Assembly: GCA_937146645.1 (NCBI GenBank)
Contig: CAKZRQ010000063.1
Location: 1-64,000, forward strand
DNA: 64,000 bases
Direction: 5' to 3'
Origin: an uncultured Cyclobacteriaceae bacterium
GTDB lineage: Bacteria > Bacteroidota > Bacteroidia > Cytophagales > Cyclobacteriaceae
Positions within the stretch are counted from its first letter, which is position 1; every line of letters begins with the position of its first letter. Below, piece after piece: positions 43,583 to 51,955 of the stretch. The position numbers were made by a program, and so were the translations under genes. The notes under the pieces were generated by a model. The model made no database searches. It was not told where the DNA came from and worked only from the letters and a program-made list of their open reading frames with translations.

Positions 43583-44683
43583 ATGTTAGAAACTAAAGCC
43601 AGAGAAACCATGAAGCAAGGGTCTGTTTTTGGTCAAATCACGGAGATGGAACATGAGCAGCTTGTCGTATGCTACGATGAGCCTACCGGGCTTAAAGCCC
43701 TTGTTGGAATTCATAACACTACACTAGGCCCAGCCTTAGGTGGGACTCGAATGTGGCCTTACGCCACAGAGGAAGAAGCCATCACAGATGTCTTGAGGCT
43801 TTCACGCGGGATGACATTTAAAAATGCATTGGCAGGGTTAAACCTGGGAGGTGGAAAAGCGGTCATAATTGGTGACCCAAAGCTGAAAAATGAAGCCTTC
43901 CTGAGACGATTCGGAAAATTCATTGAAGGGCTTTCTGGGAGATATGTCACAGCTGAGGATGTAAACATGAGTACTGCTGACATGGAATACATTGCCATGG
44001 AAACAAGACATGTCACTGGACTTCCTGAGACCAGAGGTGGCGGAGGCGATCCTTCACCGGTTACTGCTTATGGCACCTATATTGGAATGAAGGCTGCCGC
44101 CAAAAAGGCCTTTGGCGACGACAGTCTGGAAGGAAAAACCATTGCCGTTCAGGGAGTGGGTCAGGTCGGAAGGTACTTAATCGATTACCTAGTTAAAGAG
44201 AATGCCGACATCCTCATCTCTGATATTTTTGAAGATAAATTGAAGAAAGTAGCTGGAGAAACTGGTGCTACCATAGTGGACCCTAATTTGATCTACGATG
44301 TTGACATGGATATCTACGCCCCCTGTGCTTTGGGTGCAACACTGAATGATGATACCATCGGAAGACTGAAGTGTCAAGTGGTAGCTGGAGCCGCAAATAA
44401 CCAGCTGAAGGATGAAGACAAGCATGGTCTGGATCTTCAACACCGTGGAATTATTTATGCCCCAGATTTCTTGATTAATGCAGGCGGTGTAATCAATGTA
44501 GGTGCTGAATATTTAGGCGGACATGACAAGGATACTGTGTATCGACAGACAGAAAAAATCTACGACACCTGCCTTGAAATATTTGAAAAGTCTGAGAAGG
44601 AACAAATTTCTGCTCAATCAGCTGCAATGAAGGTTGCCCAGGAAAGAATCGAAGCAATTGCAAAGGTCAAACGGTCCTTTTAA
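43583..44683 (+). CDS. Leucine (Glu/Leu/Phe/Val) dehydrogenase
   Basis: A 366-aa NAD-dependent amino-acid dehydrogenase: oxidative deamination of branched-chain amino acids to 2-oxo acids. Substrate Lys in 'GMTFKNALAGL' and catalytic Lys in 'NLGGGKAVIIGDP'; 'AEDVNMSTADM' holds the catalytic Asp region; the C-terminal Rossmann domain begins 'KTIAVQGVGQVGRYL' and is followed by 'PCALGATLND'. It is transcribed alone, divergent from the ABC exporter, and ends at its own terminator. Confidence 0.92.
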   Translation: MLETKARETMKQGSVFGQITEMEHEQLVVCYDEPTGLKALVGIHNTTLGPALGGTRMWPYATEEEAITDVLRLSRGMTFKNALAGLNLGGGKAVIIGDPKLKNEAFLRRFGKFIEGLSGRYVTAEDVNMSTADMEYIAMETRHVTGLPETRGGGGDPSPVTAYGTYIGMKAAAKKAFGDDSLEGKTIAVQGVGQVGRYLIDYLVKENADILISDIFEDKLKKVAGETGATIVDPNLIYDVDMDIYAPCALGATLNDDTIGRLKCQVVAGAANNQLKDEDKHGLDLQHRGIIYAPDFLINAGGVINVGAEYLGGHDKDTVYRQTEKIYDTCLEIFEKSEKEQISAQSAAMKVAQERIEAIAKVKRSF

Positions 44684-44703
44684 CAAAAACTAACTCATGA
44701 AAG

Positions 44704-44731
44704 ACCACTGAAGCTAACTCAGTGGTTTTTT
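44704..44731 (+). terminator. Terminator after leucine dehydrogenase
   Basis: An 8-bp stem (44704-44711 with 44719-44726), 7-nt loop, T run 44726-44731. Confidence 0.85.
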
Positions 44732-44768
44732 CATGCCAAATGAAAAACCTAGGACACTGAGAATTCAG

Positions 44769-44776
44769 TATATTTG
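44769..44776 (+). promoter_or_regulatory. -7 promoter element of the nusB operon
   Basis: TATATTTG fits TAnnTTTG and sits 18 nt before the nusB ATG at 44795; no TTTG is found at -33. Confidence 0.45.
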
Positions 44777-44794
44777 CCACTTGTTTGACGAGCC

Positions 44795-45982
44795 ATGCTA
44801 AACCGAAGAATCTTACGAGTTAAAGCCTTTCAAACCTTGTATGCCTACGAGCAATGCAAGGGTTCCAACCTGAATTTAGCGAAGGATCATATAAAGGATT
44901 CTTTCCAGCCTGACTTAAATAGCATGGAATTTCAGGATAAGGATCTTCTGGATGCCCAGGCCAATGCTGCTATGAGTTTATTGGACTCAAGTGTTCAGGC
45001 AGGTAAAACGCATATTGAGGCTGGAGAGGACGAAAAGGTGAATCGTGTAGCCAAGGAAGCCTTGGAACAGTATCTGAAATCAAACCAGGCAGATCGTGAT
45101 TTCCTAGTGAAAAATATGGTCAGCTCAGCCGAGAGAATTCCCCAGTTGTATTTATCAACTATTCAGCTTTTGATCGCATTTTCTGAACATGTAGCAAACG
45201 AATTTGAGAAGAAAAGAAAATTCGAAGGGAAAACTGGAACAGCAGGAACAGACAAAGGTCTCAACTTTGCCAATAATTCCATTCTTAAAGCCATTAAACA
45301 GTCAAAATCATTCCAAGCGGCGATCGCCCGATATCACGTTTCTCTGGATGATATTGAGTTAGAGATAAAGGAATGGTTTAGAGAATATGTAAAGCCTTCA
45401 GAGGAATATCAGGAGTATTTGAAAATCGAAAACCCGGATTCAAAAGACGACCTTAACGCTGCCGAAGGTATTTTGAAGAGAATCATCTTTAAAAATGAAG
45501 TGATCTTAAATTACTTCGTTGAGAAGGATTTGAACTGGGTAGAGAATAAATCTATCGTTAGAAGCCTGGCATCAAAAGTTTTAAAAAATGCAGCAGATAC
45601 TGATTCTAACGGGGATAACCTGATCCCTGAGTTGGCCATTAACTGGGAAGAGGATAGGGAGTTTTTTCAAAATATCTTTAAATTCACACTTGAAGAAGGT
45701 CCTAAAAGTAAGGCACTTATCGCTCAAAAAACCCAAAACTGGGATATTGAAAGACTAGCTTTCACAGATAAAGTTATCATCTCAATGGCCGTGGCAGAGA
45801 TGAAAAATTTCCCAAGTATTCCGGTGAAGGTGAGTATCAACGAGTACATTGACATTTCAAAAACATATAGCACACCAAAGAGTAAGCAATTTGTAAATGG
45901 TTTGCTGGATGTGATGTCAAAAGAATTAACTGAAAGCGGAGAAATCCGTAAGAGTGGTAGAGGACTTTTAGACAATAAATAA
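44795..45982 (+). CDS. nusB: Transcription antitermination factor NusB, long Bacteroidota form
   Basis: NusB joins NusE (S10) on boxA RNA to allow rRNA antitermination. The start 'RRILRVKAFQTLYAYEQ' and the end, 'TDKVIISMAVAEM', 'KVSINEYIDISKTYSTPKS' and 'FVNGLLD', are the NusB core. Between them are about 240 residues of extra helical sequence, giving 395 aa against about 140 in E. coli. This long form is usual in Bacteroidota. It opens a run of six close genes (ytxH-like, DUF1573, yajC, YbbR-like, coaE). Confidence 0.9.
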   Translation: MLNRRILRVKAFQTLYAYEQCKGSNLNLAKDHIKDSFQPDLNSMEFQDKDLLDAQANAAMSLLDSSVQAGKTHIEAGEDEKVNRVAKEALEQYLKSNQADRDFLVKNMVSSAERIPQLYLSTIQLLIAFSEHVANEFEKKRKFEGKTGTAGTDKGLNFANNSILKAIKQSKSFQAAIARYHVSLDDIELEIKEWFREYVKPSEEYQEYLKIENPDSKDDLNAAEGILKRIIFKNEVILNYFVEKDLNWVENKSIVRSLASKVLKNAADTDSNGDNLIPELAINWEEDREFFQNIFKFTLEEGPKSKALIAQKTQNWDIERLAFTDKVIISMAVAEMKNFPSIPVKVSINEYIDISKTYSTPKSKQFVNGLLDVMSKELTESGEIRKSGRGLLDNK

Positions 45983-45989
45983 TATAGCC

Positions 45990-46292
45990 ATGAGTAAGAG
46001 TAGTAATTCATTAGTAGCATTCCTAGTGGGAGCCGGGGTAGGCGCGGCCTTGGGGGTCTTGTTTGCTCCAGACACGGGAAATAATACAAGAGATAGACTT
46101 TCTTTCAGACTTTCTAAGTATCAGAAAGAACTTGAAGATTTGATCGGTGATTTAGTAGATGAAAAAGAAATTCATTTGAATGAAGCTAAAACCGAAGGAA
46201 AGCGGGTAATTTCAGAAGCTAAGAACAAAGCTGAAAATTTACTTAGCGATGTTAATAAGCTTATTGAGCAGATTAATAAGGACCCAAATTAA
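45990..46292 (+). CDS. YtxH-domain protein
   Basis: A 100-aa protein: one N-terminal Gly/Ala-rich membrane helix ('AFLVGAGVGAALGVLFAPDTG', quoted in part) followed by a charged helix, as in YtxH/gas-vesicle-like small proteins. Function is unknown; general-stress association is known only for some Bacillus members. It starts 7 nt after nusB. Confidence 0.8.
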   Translation: MSKSSNSLVAFLVGAGVGAALGVLFAPDTGNNTRDRLSFRLSKYQKELEDLIGDLVDEKEIHLNEAKTEGKRVISEAKNKAENLLSDVNKLIEQINKDPN

Positions 46293-46372
46293 ACAAGTGA
46301 AATAAGGATTTTTGGGATTCAGCCCAAGCTTTGTTTATTTCGCAATCTATTCAAGACCAAATAAATACCATT

Positions 46373-46915
46373 ATGAGATTAAGATTATTAAGCGCTCTGG
46401 CACTTTGTGGTTTGATAGCCATGGGAGCTTGTAGCCAAAAGAGTGATCAGGAAGCCAAGATTCAGGCTTTAGAAGAGAAAATTGCAGCATTGGAAGCTAG
46501 TTCTCCAAGCGCAGTTACTCCTGTAAATGTTCAGGCCTCTCAGCCAGCTGATCCAACTTCTCTTGGTCAATTCGAATTTGCTCAAATGGAGCACAATTTC
46601 GGAACCATTCAGGAAGGTGAAGTGGTGGAGCATGTCTTTAATTTCACCAACAACGGCCAGGCACCACTAGTGATTTCTAACATTACAGCTTCTTGTGGAT
46701 GTACTAGCCCTGACTGGACCAAAACCCCGGTTAATCCAGGTGAAGAGGGATTTGTAAAGGTAGTTTTTAACTCTAGAGCAAAATCCGGTTCTCAGGCTCC
46801 AACAGTCACTATCCAGGCAAATACTAACCCAACAGTAACTCGTCTAAGAATGAGAGGAACTGTAAATCCTAAAGCGGGTGGCGCTGGTGCTCCAGTTGGG
46901 CCAGTTAAGAGATAA
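46373..46915 (+). CDS. DUF1573 lipoprotein
   Basis: A 180-aa exported protein: lipobox 'MGAC' (Cys at about residue 20), a short coiled coil ('EAKIQALEEKIAALEA'), then an Ig-like DUF1573 domain (about 60-165) with 'FEFAQMEHNFGTIQEGEVVEH' (quoted in part), 'NNGQAPLVISNITASCGCT' and a Gly/Pro-rich tail. The 'SCGC' Cys pair is typical of the family, which is widespread in Bacteroidota without a defined role. ATG 46373 is chosen; the upstream TTG at 46331 would bury the signal peptide. Confidence 0.85.
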   Translation: MRLRLLSALALCGLIAMGACSQKSDQEAKIQALEEKIAALEASSPSAVTPVNVQASQPADPTSLGQFEFAQMEHNFGTIQEGEVVEHVFNFTNNGQAPLVISNITASCGCTSPDWTKTPVNPGEEGFVKVVFNSRAKSGSQAPTVTIQANTNPTVTRLRMRGTVNPKAGGAGAPVGPVKR

Positions 46916-46918
46916 TTT

Positions 46919-47233
46919 ATGATCGCAAGCATTTTAGCCCAGGCTGCTCCCGGTGGGGGTGGCCTTATGGGCCAAATATTCCTATTTGGCTCAATCATTC
47001 TGATCATGTATTTCTTCATGTTCAGACCTCAGCAGAAGAAACAAAAAGAGACAAAAAAGTTTATTGAGGAGATTAAAAAAGGAGACCAGGTAGTAACGAT
47101 CGGTGGTCTTCACGGAAAAGTTTACAATGTGGATGGCGATGTGGTTACAATGGAACTAGATCGCGGATTGAAAGTGAAAGTAGAAAAATCAGCTATTTCC
47201 TTAGACTTCTCAAAAAAGACAGATAAGAAGTAA
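46919..47233 (+). CDS. yajC: Preprotein translocase accessory subunit YajC
   Basis: A 104-aa protein with one N-terminal membrane helix (about 20-38) followed by 'MFRPQQKKQKE' and the cytosolic 'KKGDQVVTIGGLHGKV' domain, both hallmarks of YajC, the small partner of SecDF-YajC. It lies 3 nt after the DUF1573 gene. Confidence 0.92.
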   Translation: MIASILAQAAPGGGGLMGQIFLFGSIILIMYFFMFRPQQKKQKETKKFIEEIKKGDQVVTIGGLHGKVYNVDGDVVTMELDRGLKVKVEKSAISLDFSKKTDKK

Positions 47234-47240
47234 TTGAATT

Positions 47241-48206
47241 TTGCCGGAAACTAAAAAATCATCCTTTAGGATTACTCCTAAAAACGTTTCCAACATGAAA
47301 GTGGTAGTCCTGTGCATAGTCACGGCTACCACTTTTTGGATTTTAAACGCCCTAAACAAGGACGATTATAATACTGTAGTCGATTATCCGGTAGAATTCT
47401 CTTTTGATGAATCACGTTTCGTGGCAGTAGGTGAAATGCCCAAGCGTGTCGAAATTGAAATCAATGGCAACGGTTGGGATCTGTTACGGAAATACTTCCA
47501 TATCAACGAGACTCCATATATCATTGAACTCGGTGATGCTGGAAATACAGACTACCTAATGTCCGCAGATCTTAAGAGGCCACTTTCAGAATTTATCTCC
47601 CCTACCCAACTGATCTCCATTCTGGATGATAGCCTGAAATTTAACATTGACAGAATAGTGACCGCGCGTCTTCGTCCTGTTTTAGATTCAAACTCTTTTA
47701 CTCTGGCTGAAAATCATCGAATAATTTCTAAGGCCAATTTCAATCCTGATCAAATAACCGTTAGTGGGGCAACTTCAATCCTCAAAGATTTTGAAGGAGA
47801 ATTCCCTATAAATTTGGATGAAAAAAGGATTGACAAAGATTTATCAAAGGAAGTTTCAATCGAAGTTCCAAAGGGATTACAAGGCTTATTAAGTCTCGAA
47901 GATGATAAGGTTGAAGTCTCTTTTGAGGTCGTAGGTTTTCTTGAAGGGAATCAAACGTTAAATCCAGTCCTCAAGAACTTTCCTTCATCAGTTACCATCG
48001 AGGGTGAAGAGGAACCAATGATATTTTACTACCTGGTTGACTCGAGAGAAATTGAAGCCTTCCAGGAAATAGAGTTCGAAGGAATTTTGGATTACTCCCA
48101 AAGGAATCAGGAAGATTCCACCCTCACGATTCAGGTAAATCCCCTGCCCGATTACATTGAGTTGATTAGGATCGAGCCATCTTTAGTAAAGCTCAGATAT
48201 GAGTAA
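47241..48206 (+). CDS. YbbR-like domain protein
   Basis: A 321-aa protein: short basic N-terminus, one membrane helix (about 19-40) and extracytoplasmic beta-rich YbbR-type repeats (about 50-130, 140-230, 235-320). YbbR/CdaR proteins in Firmicutes regulate the diadenylate cyclase CdaA; here no cyclase is adjacent and the role is unknown. TTG 47241 follows yajC by 7 nt; ATG 47295 would leave the membrane helix at the very N-terminus. It overlaps coaE by 8 nt. Confidence 0.75.
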   Translation: MPETKKSSFRITPKNVSNMKVVVLCIVTATTFWILNALNKDDYNTVVDYPVEFSFDESRFVAVGEMPKRVEIEINGNGWDLLRKYFHINETPYIIELGDAGNTDYLMSADLKRPLSEFISPTQLISILDDSLKFNIDRIVTARLRPVLDSNSFTLAENHRIISKANFNPDQITVSGATSILKDFEGEFPINLDEKRIDKDLSKEVSIEVPKGLQGLLSLEDDKVEVSFEVVGFLEGNQTLNPVLKNFPSSVTIEGEEEPMIFYYLVDSREIEAFQEIEFEGILDYSQRNQEDSTLTIQVNPLPDYIELIRIEPSLVKLRYE

Positions 48207-48801
48207 GCCATTGAAGATTGGGATTACGGGAGGAATAGGCTCTGGAAAAAGTATTGCATCGAGGGTCTTTAGCTTACTCGGAATCCCAATTTATTCTGCC
48301 GATGCTAGAGCGAAATGGCTGATCGCCAATGACAGCGATTTACGAGAGCAGATTATCAGGAATTTTGGAAACGATTCCTATTTTGAGGATGGTTCTTTGA
48401 ACCGAGAATTTCTGGCCAAAACTGTCTTCTCAGATCCTGACAAGGTGAAAATCATCAATTCTCTTGTTCATCCAGCCGTAGGAAAAGATTTTGAAAACTG
48501 GATATCAGATCAACAGAGTCCTTATGTCTTGAAGGAGGCGGCCTTAATTTTTGAAACTGGTGGAGAAAAGAAATTGGATGGAATAATCAATGTCAGCGCT
48601 CCATTAAAAATTAGAGTAAACCGGGTTCTTTCCAGAGATTCTCATCGCAGTCGTGAGCAAATCAACCAAATTATCAATCAGCAACTTCCAGATAAAGAAA
48701 AGTGCGAAAAGGCTGATTGGGTAATTAAAAATTCCCCTAATAGACTTGTAATTCCACAAGTCCTAGAAATTCATCAAGAGCTAATAACCAAAAGCACATA
48801 A
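48199..48801 (+). CDS. coaE: Dephospho-CoA kinase
   Basis: A 200-aa P-loop kinase, last step of CoA synthesis (3'-phosphorylation of dephospho-CoA). Walker A 'GITGGIGSGKS', substrate Asp region 'IYSADARAKWLI', lid region 'RVLSRDSHRSREQINQII'. It starts 8 nt inside the YbbR-like gene, indicating translational coupling, and closes the operon at a strong hairpin. Confidence 0.93.
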   Translation: MSKPLKIGITGGIGSGKSIASRVFSLLGIPIYSADARAKWLIANDSDLREQIIRNFGNDSYFEDGSLNREFLAKTVFSDPDKVKIINSLVHPAVGKDFENWISDQQSPYVLKEAALIFETGGEKKLDGIINVSAPLKIRVNRVLSRDSHRSREQINQIINQQLPDKEKCEKADWVIKNSPNRLVIPQVLEIHQELITKST

Positions 48802-48826
48802 AAAAAGCCCCGATTGGGGCTTTTCA
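48801..48826. terminator. Bidirectional terminator between coaE and cupredoxin-like gene
   Basis: Stem 48803-48811 with 48816-48824 and a 4-nt loop; A run on the left and T run on the right serve both strands. The stem begins just after the coaE stop. Confidence 0.85.
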
Positions 48827-48840
48827 TTTGGTTGGTTAGC

Positions 48841-49236
48841 TTACTTTACCACGATTAAATTATCCGTGGCGGTGGGATTGAGCGGACAGAAATAATAATA
48901 TTCTCCTTCTGCCAAAACCGTTGGGTTTGATCTTTCTGAGGTCCCGTTAGCGATAGCCTTAGTGGTGTAGGCTGTTTGGATATGGTTCTTTGGATTTTGT
49001 GGATCGTCACCTTTTTTGATGAGAACAAAACCTACATCATGACCTACGTTTTGATTGGATACTTCGAAAACATAAGTACCTGGTTTAAGGCTTAATTCTT
49101 TCTGTGTGAATTCCCCAGGAGTCTGAACGAGTTTTACTACTTCTGTTTTATCAGACATCATTTTGCCATCTGTTTGGCTAAATGCACCGAAGATTACTCC
49201 AAAAATTAAGGTGAAGATTGCGATAGTCTTTTTCAT
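48841..49236 (-). CDS. Secreted cupredoxin-like protein
   Basis: A 131-aa protein with signal peptide (1-20, ends 'AFSQ'). The rest looks like a small cupredoxin beta barrel: 'ELSLKPGTYVFEVSNQNVGHD' (quoted in part) gives the first His-loop, and 'AEGEYYYFCPLN' the Cys strand. The downstream His and Met that complete a type-1 copper site in plastocyanin/azurin are not seen ('CPLNPTATDN'), so copper binding may be lost or altered. It ends at a terminator shared with coaE. Confidence 0.65.
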   Translation of the reverse strand: MKKTIAIFTLIFGVIFGAFSQTDGKMMSDKTEVVKLVQTPGEFTQKELSLKPGTYVFEVSNQNVGHDVGFVLIKKGDDPQNPKNHIQTAYTTKAIANGTSERSNPTVLAEGEYYYFCPLNPTATDNLIVVK

Positions 49237-49358
49237 TGCTTCTTTGTTTAGGTTGTTAAAGTTTACCTTACAAAGGTGGCAAGATGACTTCAGCTAGAAA
49301 TAATCTATACTTCCTTGTGACTTATCAATTTTTCCCGAAGGTCGAATAAACGACAGGA

Positions 49359-49787
49359 TTACTCTAAATATCTCGATGTCCAGCTTTTATGGACAATCTT
49401 CCAAGCACCATCAATCTTCAAAAGCGTGAGATAATCGTAATAATAAATGCCTGGCCAGTAAAGCTCGGTTTCGGCAACTGCCGTAGTCCCATTAATATGA
49501 ATTCGGATCAGCTTATTGTCGTATTTGCTGATATCACGCGGGTTGCCACTTGCTGTTCCACTAGCCCAATCCTCATATTCTGTTACTGTGTATTTATCTC
49601 CGCGAAAGCCAATTAGCCTCGCTTCGGGAGCAAAAGCCTGATCCAATTTTTCGCGATCTCGCTCCATCATTCCATCAAAATAGAGTTGGACGGTTTTCGT
49701 GATTTCCTCCCTATCGCTCAATTCTTGAGAAAACGACGGGATGGTGAATACCAGACAAAGCCAATACAGAATAGACAGCCTTCTCAT
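49359..49787 (-). CDS. Secreted NTF2-like protein (lumazine-binding-like/SnoaL family)
   Basis: A 142-aa protein with a signal peptide (1-21, ends 'SFSQ') and a single cone-shaped NTF2-like domain: 'EEITKTVQLYFDGMMERDREKL', 'FAPEARLIGF', 'TTAVAETELYW', 'LLKIDGAWKIVHKSW' (quoted in part). Such proteins may bind small ligands or act enzymatically; no catalytic residues can be assigned. Its ATG is 5 nt after the serS stop, so it is likely cotranscribed with serS. Confidence 0.78.
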   Translation of the reverse strand: MRRLSILYWLCLVFTIPSFSQELSDREEITKTVQLYFDGMMERDREKLDQAFAPEARLIGFRGDKYTVTEYEDWASGTASGNPRDISKYDNKLIRIHINGTTAVAETELYWPGIYYYDYLTLLKIDGAWKIVHKSWTSRYLE

Positions 49788-49792
49788 AGGTT

Positions 49793-51067
49793 TTATTTTA
49801 TCATCTCAAACCCTAAATAAGATTGAAGAACCTTAGGCATTTTGATTCCTTCTTCAGTCTGGTTGTTTTCTAAAATGGAAGCCACGATGCGTGGCAAAGC
49901 CAAGGCACTTCCATTAAGAGAATGTGCTAATTGACTTTTCTTGTCCTCCCCACGGAATCTAAGCTTAAGTCGATTAGACTGATATGTTTCAAAGTTAGAA
50001 ACCGAGCTCACTTCAAGCCATCTTTCCTGAGCAGCCGAATACACTTCCATGTCGTAAGTAAGTGCCGAAGTGAATCCGGTGTCTCCACCACAAAGTCGAA
50101 GAACCCGATAAGGCAGCTCCAACTTTTGAAGGATCCTCTGAACATATAAACTCATATCCTCTAGCACTTCATAAGACTTGCTCGGATGAGTGATTTGTAC
50201 AATTTCAACTTTATCGAATTGGTGAAGTCGATTCAAACCACGAACATGCGCCCCCCAGCTTCCTGCTTCTCTTCTAAAACAAGGTGTATATCCAACATTC
50301 TTAATTGGAAAGTCCTCCTCAGAAAGAATCACGTCCCGATACATATTGGTAATGGGCACCTCGGCAGTTGGAATCAGGTAGAGATTATCCGCCTGAGCAT
50401 GGTACATCTGACCTTCTTTATCAGGCAATTGACCAGTGCCATAGCCAGAATCTTCATTTACGACTATCGGCGGCTGCACTTCTGTATAGCCTTCGGCCAA
50501 AGCTTCATCCAAAAAGAAATTGATTAAGGCTCTTTGCAGTCTGGCACCCTTTCCTTTGTAAACGGGGAAACCCGCGCCTGCAATCTTAGAGCCTAAATCA
50601 AAATCAATGATGTCGTATTTCTTAATAAGCTCCCAATGGGGAAGCTTTCCTTCATGTAGAACCGGCTTTTCGCCGTTTTCCAAAATCACCTCGTTATCCT
50701 CTGCACTTTTTCCTGCTACTACAGAAGAGTGTGGAATATTTGGGATTGTATATAAGAGTTCCTTCAGGGAAATCTCTGTTTGATTGTATTGCTCTTCTAG
50801 TTCCTTGATCTGTCCCTTAAGGGCGCTAGTTTTCTCCTTTATCGCATTCGCCTCTTCACGCTTTCCCTCCTTCATAAGTCCTCCTATTTGCTTGGAAAGC
50901 GAATTCGATTCAGCCTGAATTTGATCTCTTTGCGTTTGAGTGTCCTTTCTCAAACGGTCCAGTTCCAGAACCTTATTTAATGAAACCTCAGCATCAGGAA
51001 AGTTTCTTCTCTGAAGGCCTTCTAGGCATTTTTGGAAATCATCTCGAATTTGATTGACAAGTAACAT
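49793..51067 (-). CDS. serS: Serine--tRNA ligase
   Basis: A class II synthetase of 424 aa. The N-terminal two-helix tRNA-binding arm spans about residues 25-110. Motif 2 is 'CFRREAGSWGAHVRGLNRLH' with its Arg, and motif 3 is 'LNGSALALPRIVASILE'. The start at ATG 51067 gives 'MLLVNQIRDDF', as in homologues; the longer frame to 51094 is not supported. A lipoprotein gene precedes it by 38 nt. Confidence 0.95.
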   Translation of the reverse strand: MLLVNQIRDDFQKCLEGLQRRNFPDAEVSLNKVLELDRLRKDTQTQRDQIQAESNSLSKQIGGLMKEGKREEANAIKEKTSALKGQIKELEEQYNQTEISLKELLYTIPNIPHSSVVAGKSAEDNEVILENGEKPVLHEGKLPHWELIKKYDIIDFDLGSKIAGAGFPVYKGKGARLQRALINFFLDEALAEGYTEVQPPIVVNEDSGYGTGQLPDKEGQMYHAQADNLYLIPTAEVPITNMYRDVILSEEDFPIKNVGYTPCFRREAGSWGAHVRGLNRLHQFDKVEIVQITHPSKSYEVLEDMSLYVQRILQKLELPYRVLRLCGGDTGFTSALTYDMEVYSAAQERWLEVSSVSNFETYQSNRLKLRFRGEDKKSQLAHSLNGSALALPRIVASILENNQTEEGIKMPKVLQSYLGFEMIK

Positions 51068-51105
51068 GCGACTGATTAAATCATTAAGCCGCAAAGATAG
51101 AAAGG

Positions 51106-51885
51106 TTATTCTACAAATATGGTCTTGTTGACCTGTGAGAATGGTCCTTCCAGCGCTTTTCCTGAATTTCTTTCGAGGCTCACTTTAAGATTATATTCTC
51201 CGGAGGGCATGTCAGAAATAATAATCGGAGACATATGTTCCACTTCGTAGCTTAGCTCTCCAATTTCTACTTTTATCATTAGCCCATCAAGCTTCATATC
51301 TCCTCCAAGCACCAAAAAGTCTACGATAATATCTTCTTCAGTTTCAAATGTCTGTTGATTTCTGGGAAAATTTAGAGCCAAATATGGTTCTGCGGAGTAA
51401 GGAAAAGGCCTTGAGTCACCTACTTGAAAATCACGATCCACATAATTACCAAAGTTCTTAAGTGACAGACCATCTTCATCCACAAGATACCCCACTACCC
51501 TGTAACTACCTTCGGCTAATTCCTGCTGGAAAATCGGAGCATAATGCCCTACCGGGTCTCCGCCATTCAGAATATTGAAAAGCTTGAAATGAGTTGCTCC
51601 ATCTTCTTCAAAGGGGTAGTTTTTGATATTGAATTCGAATGGAACTTTGCCAGGGGCAAAACTTTGATTTCCCAAAGGAGTAAAAAGTTCTAAAATAGCA
51701 TCAGGGTATTCCATTGCATCCTCGTACTGAAAAAAAGAAACCTTTGGTTTTTCCTCAACCACATCCACCATTGCCGAATCCACCATCGGTGCATCTACCA
51801 CGGATTCATTGATCTTTTTTTTGTCCTCAGAGCAGGCTGCCACTAAAAACAAAAGACAAAAAGCATAACCAAGGATTTTCTTCAT
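51106..51885 (-). CDS. Hypothetical lipoprotein
   Basis: A 259-aa protein with a clear lipobox 'VAAC' (Cys18), followed by 'SEDKKK', resembling the acidic surface-export tags of Bacteroidota lipoproteins. Residues 30-50 are Val/Asp/Glu-rich linker; the remainder is beta-rich and may be two Ig-like domains (about 65-155 and 160-259). No family recognised. It heads a run with serS and the NTF2-like gene and diverges from the 2-oxoglutarate oxygenase. Confidence 0.7.
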   Translation of the reverse strand: MKKILGYAFCLLFLVAACSEDKKKINESVVDAPMVDSAMVDVVEEKPKVSFFQYEDAMEYPDAILELFTPLGNQSFAPGKVPFEFNIKNYPFEEDGATHFKLFNILNGGDPVGHYAPIFQQELAEGSYRVVGYLVDEDGLSLKNFGNYVDRDFQVGDSRPFPYSAEPYLALNFPRNQQTFETEEDIIVDFLVLGGDMKLDGLMIKVEIGELSYEVEHMSPIIISDMPSGEYNLKVSLERNSGKALEGPFSQVNKTIFVE

Positions 51886-51903
51886 AATGGCATGAAATGA
51901 GAT

Positions 51904-51932
51904 TAAAGATATTTAATTTTAAATTAAGACAA
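51904..51932 (-). promoter_or_regulatory. Possible promoter of the lipoprotein-serS run
   Basis: On the minus strand TTG (complement of 51930-51932), 18 nt, then TATCTTTA (complement of 51904-51911), one mismatch from TAnnTTTG, 18 nt before the ATG at 51885. Confidence 0.35.
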
Positions 51933-51955
51933 CCAATCAACCTTGTTCCCTGATT

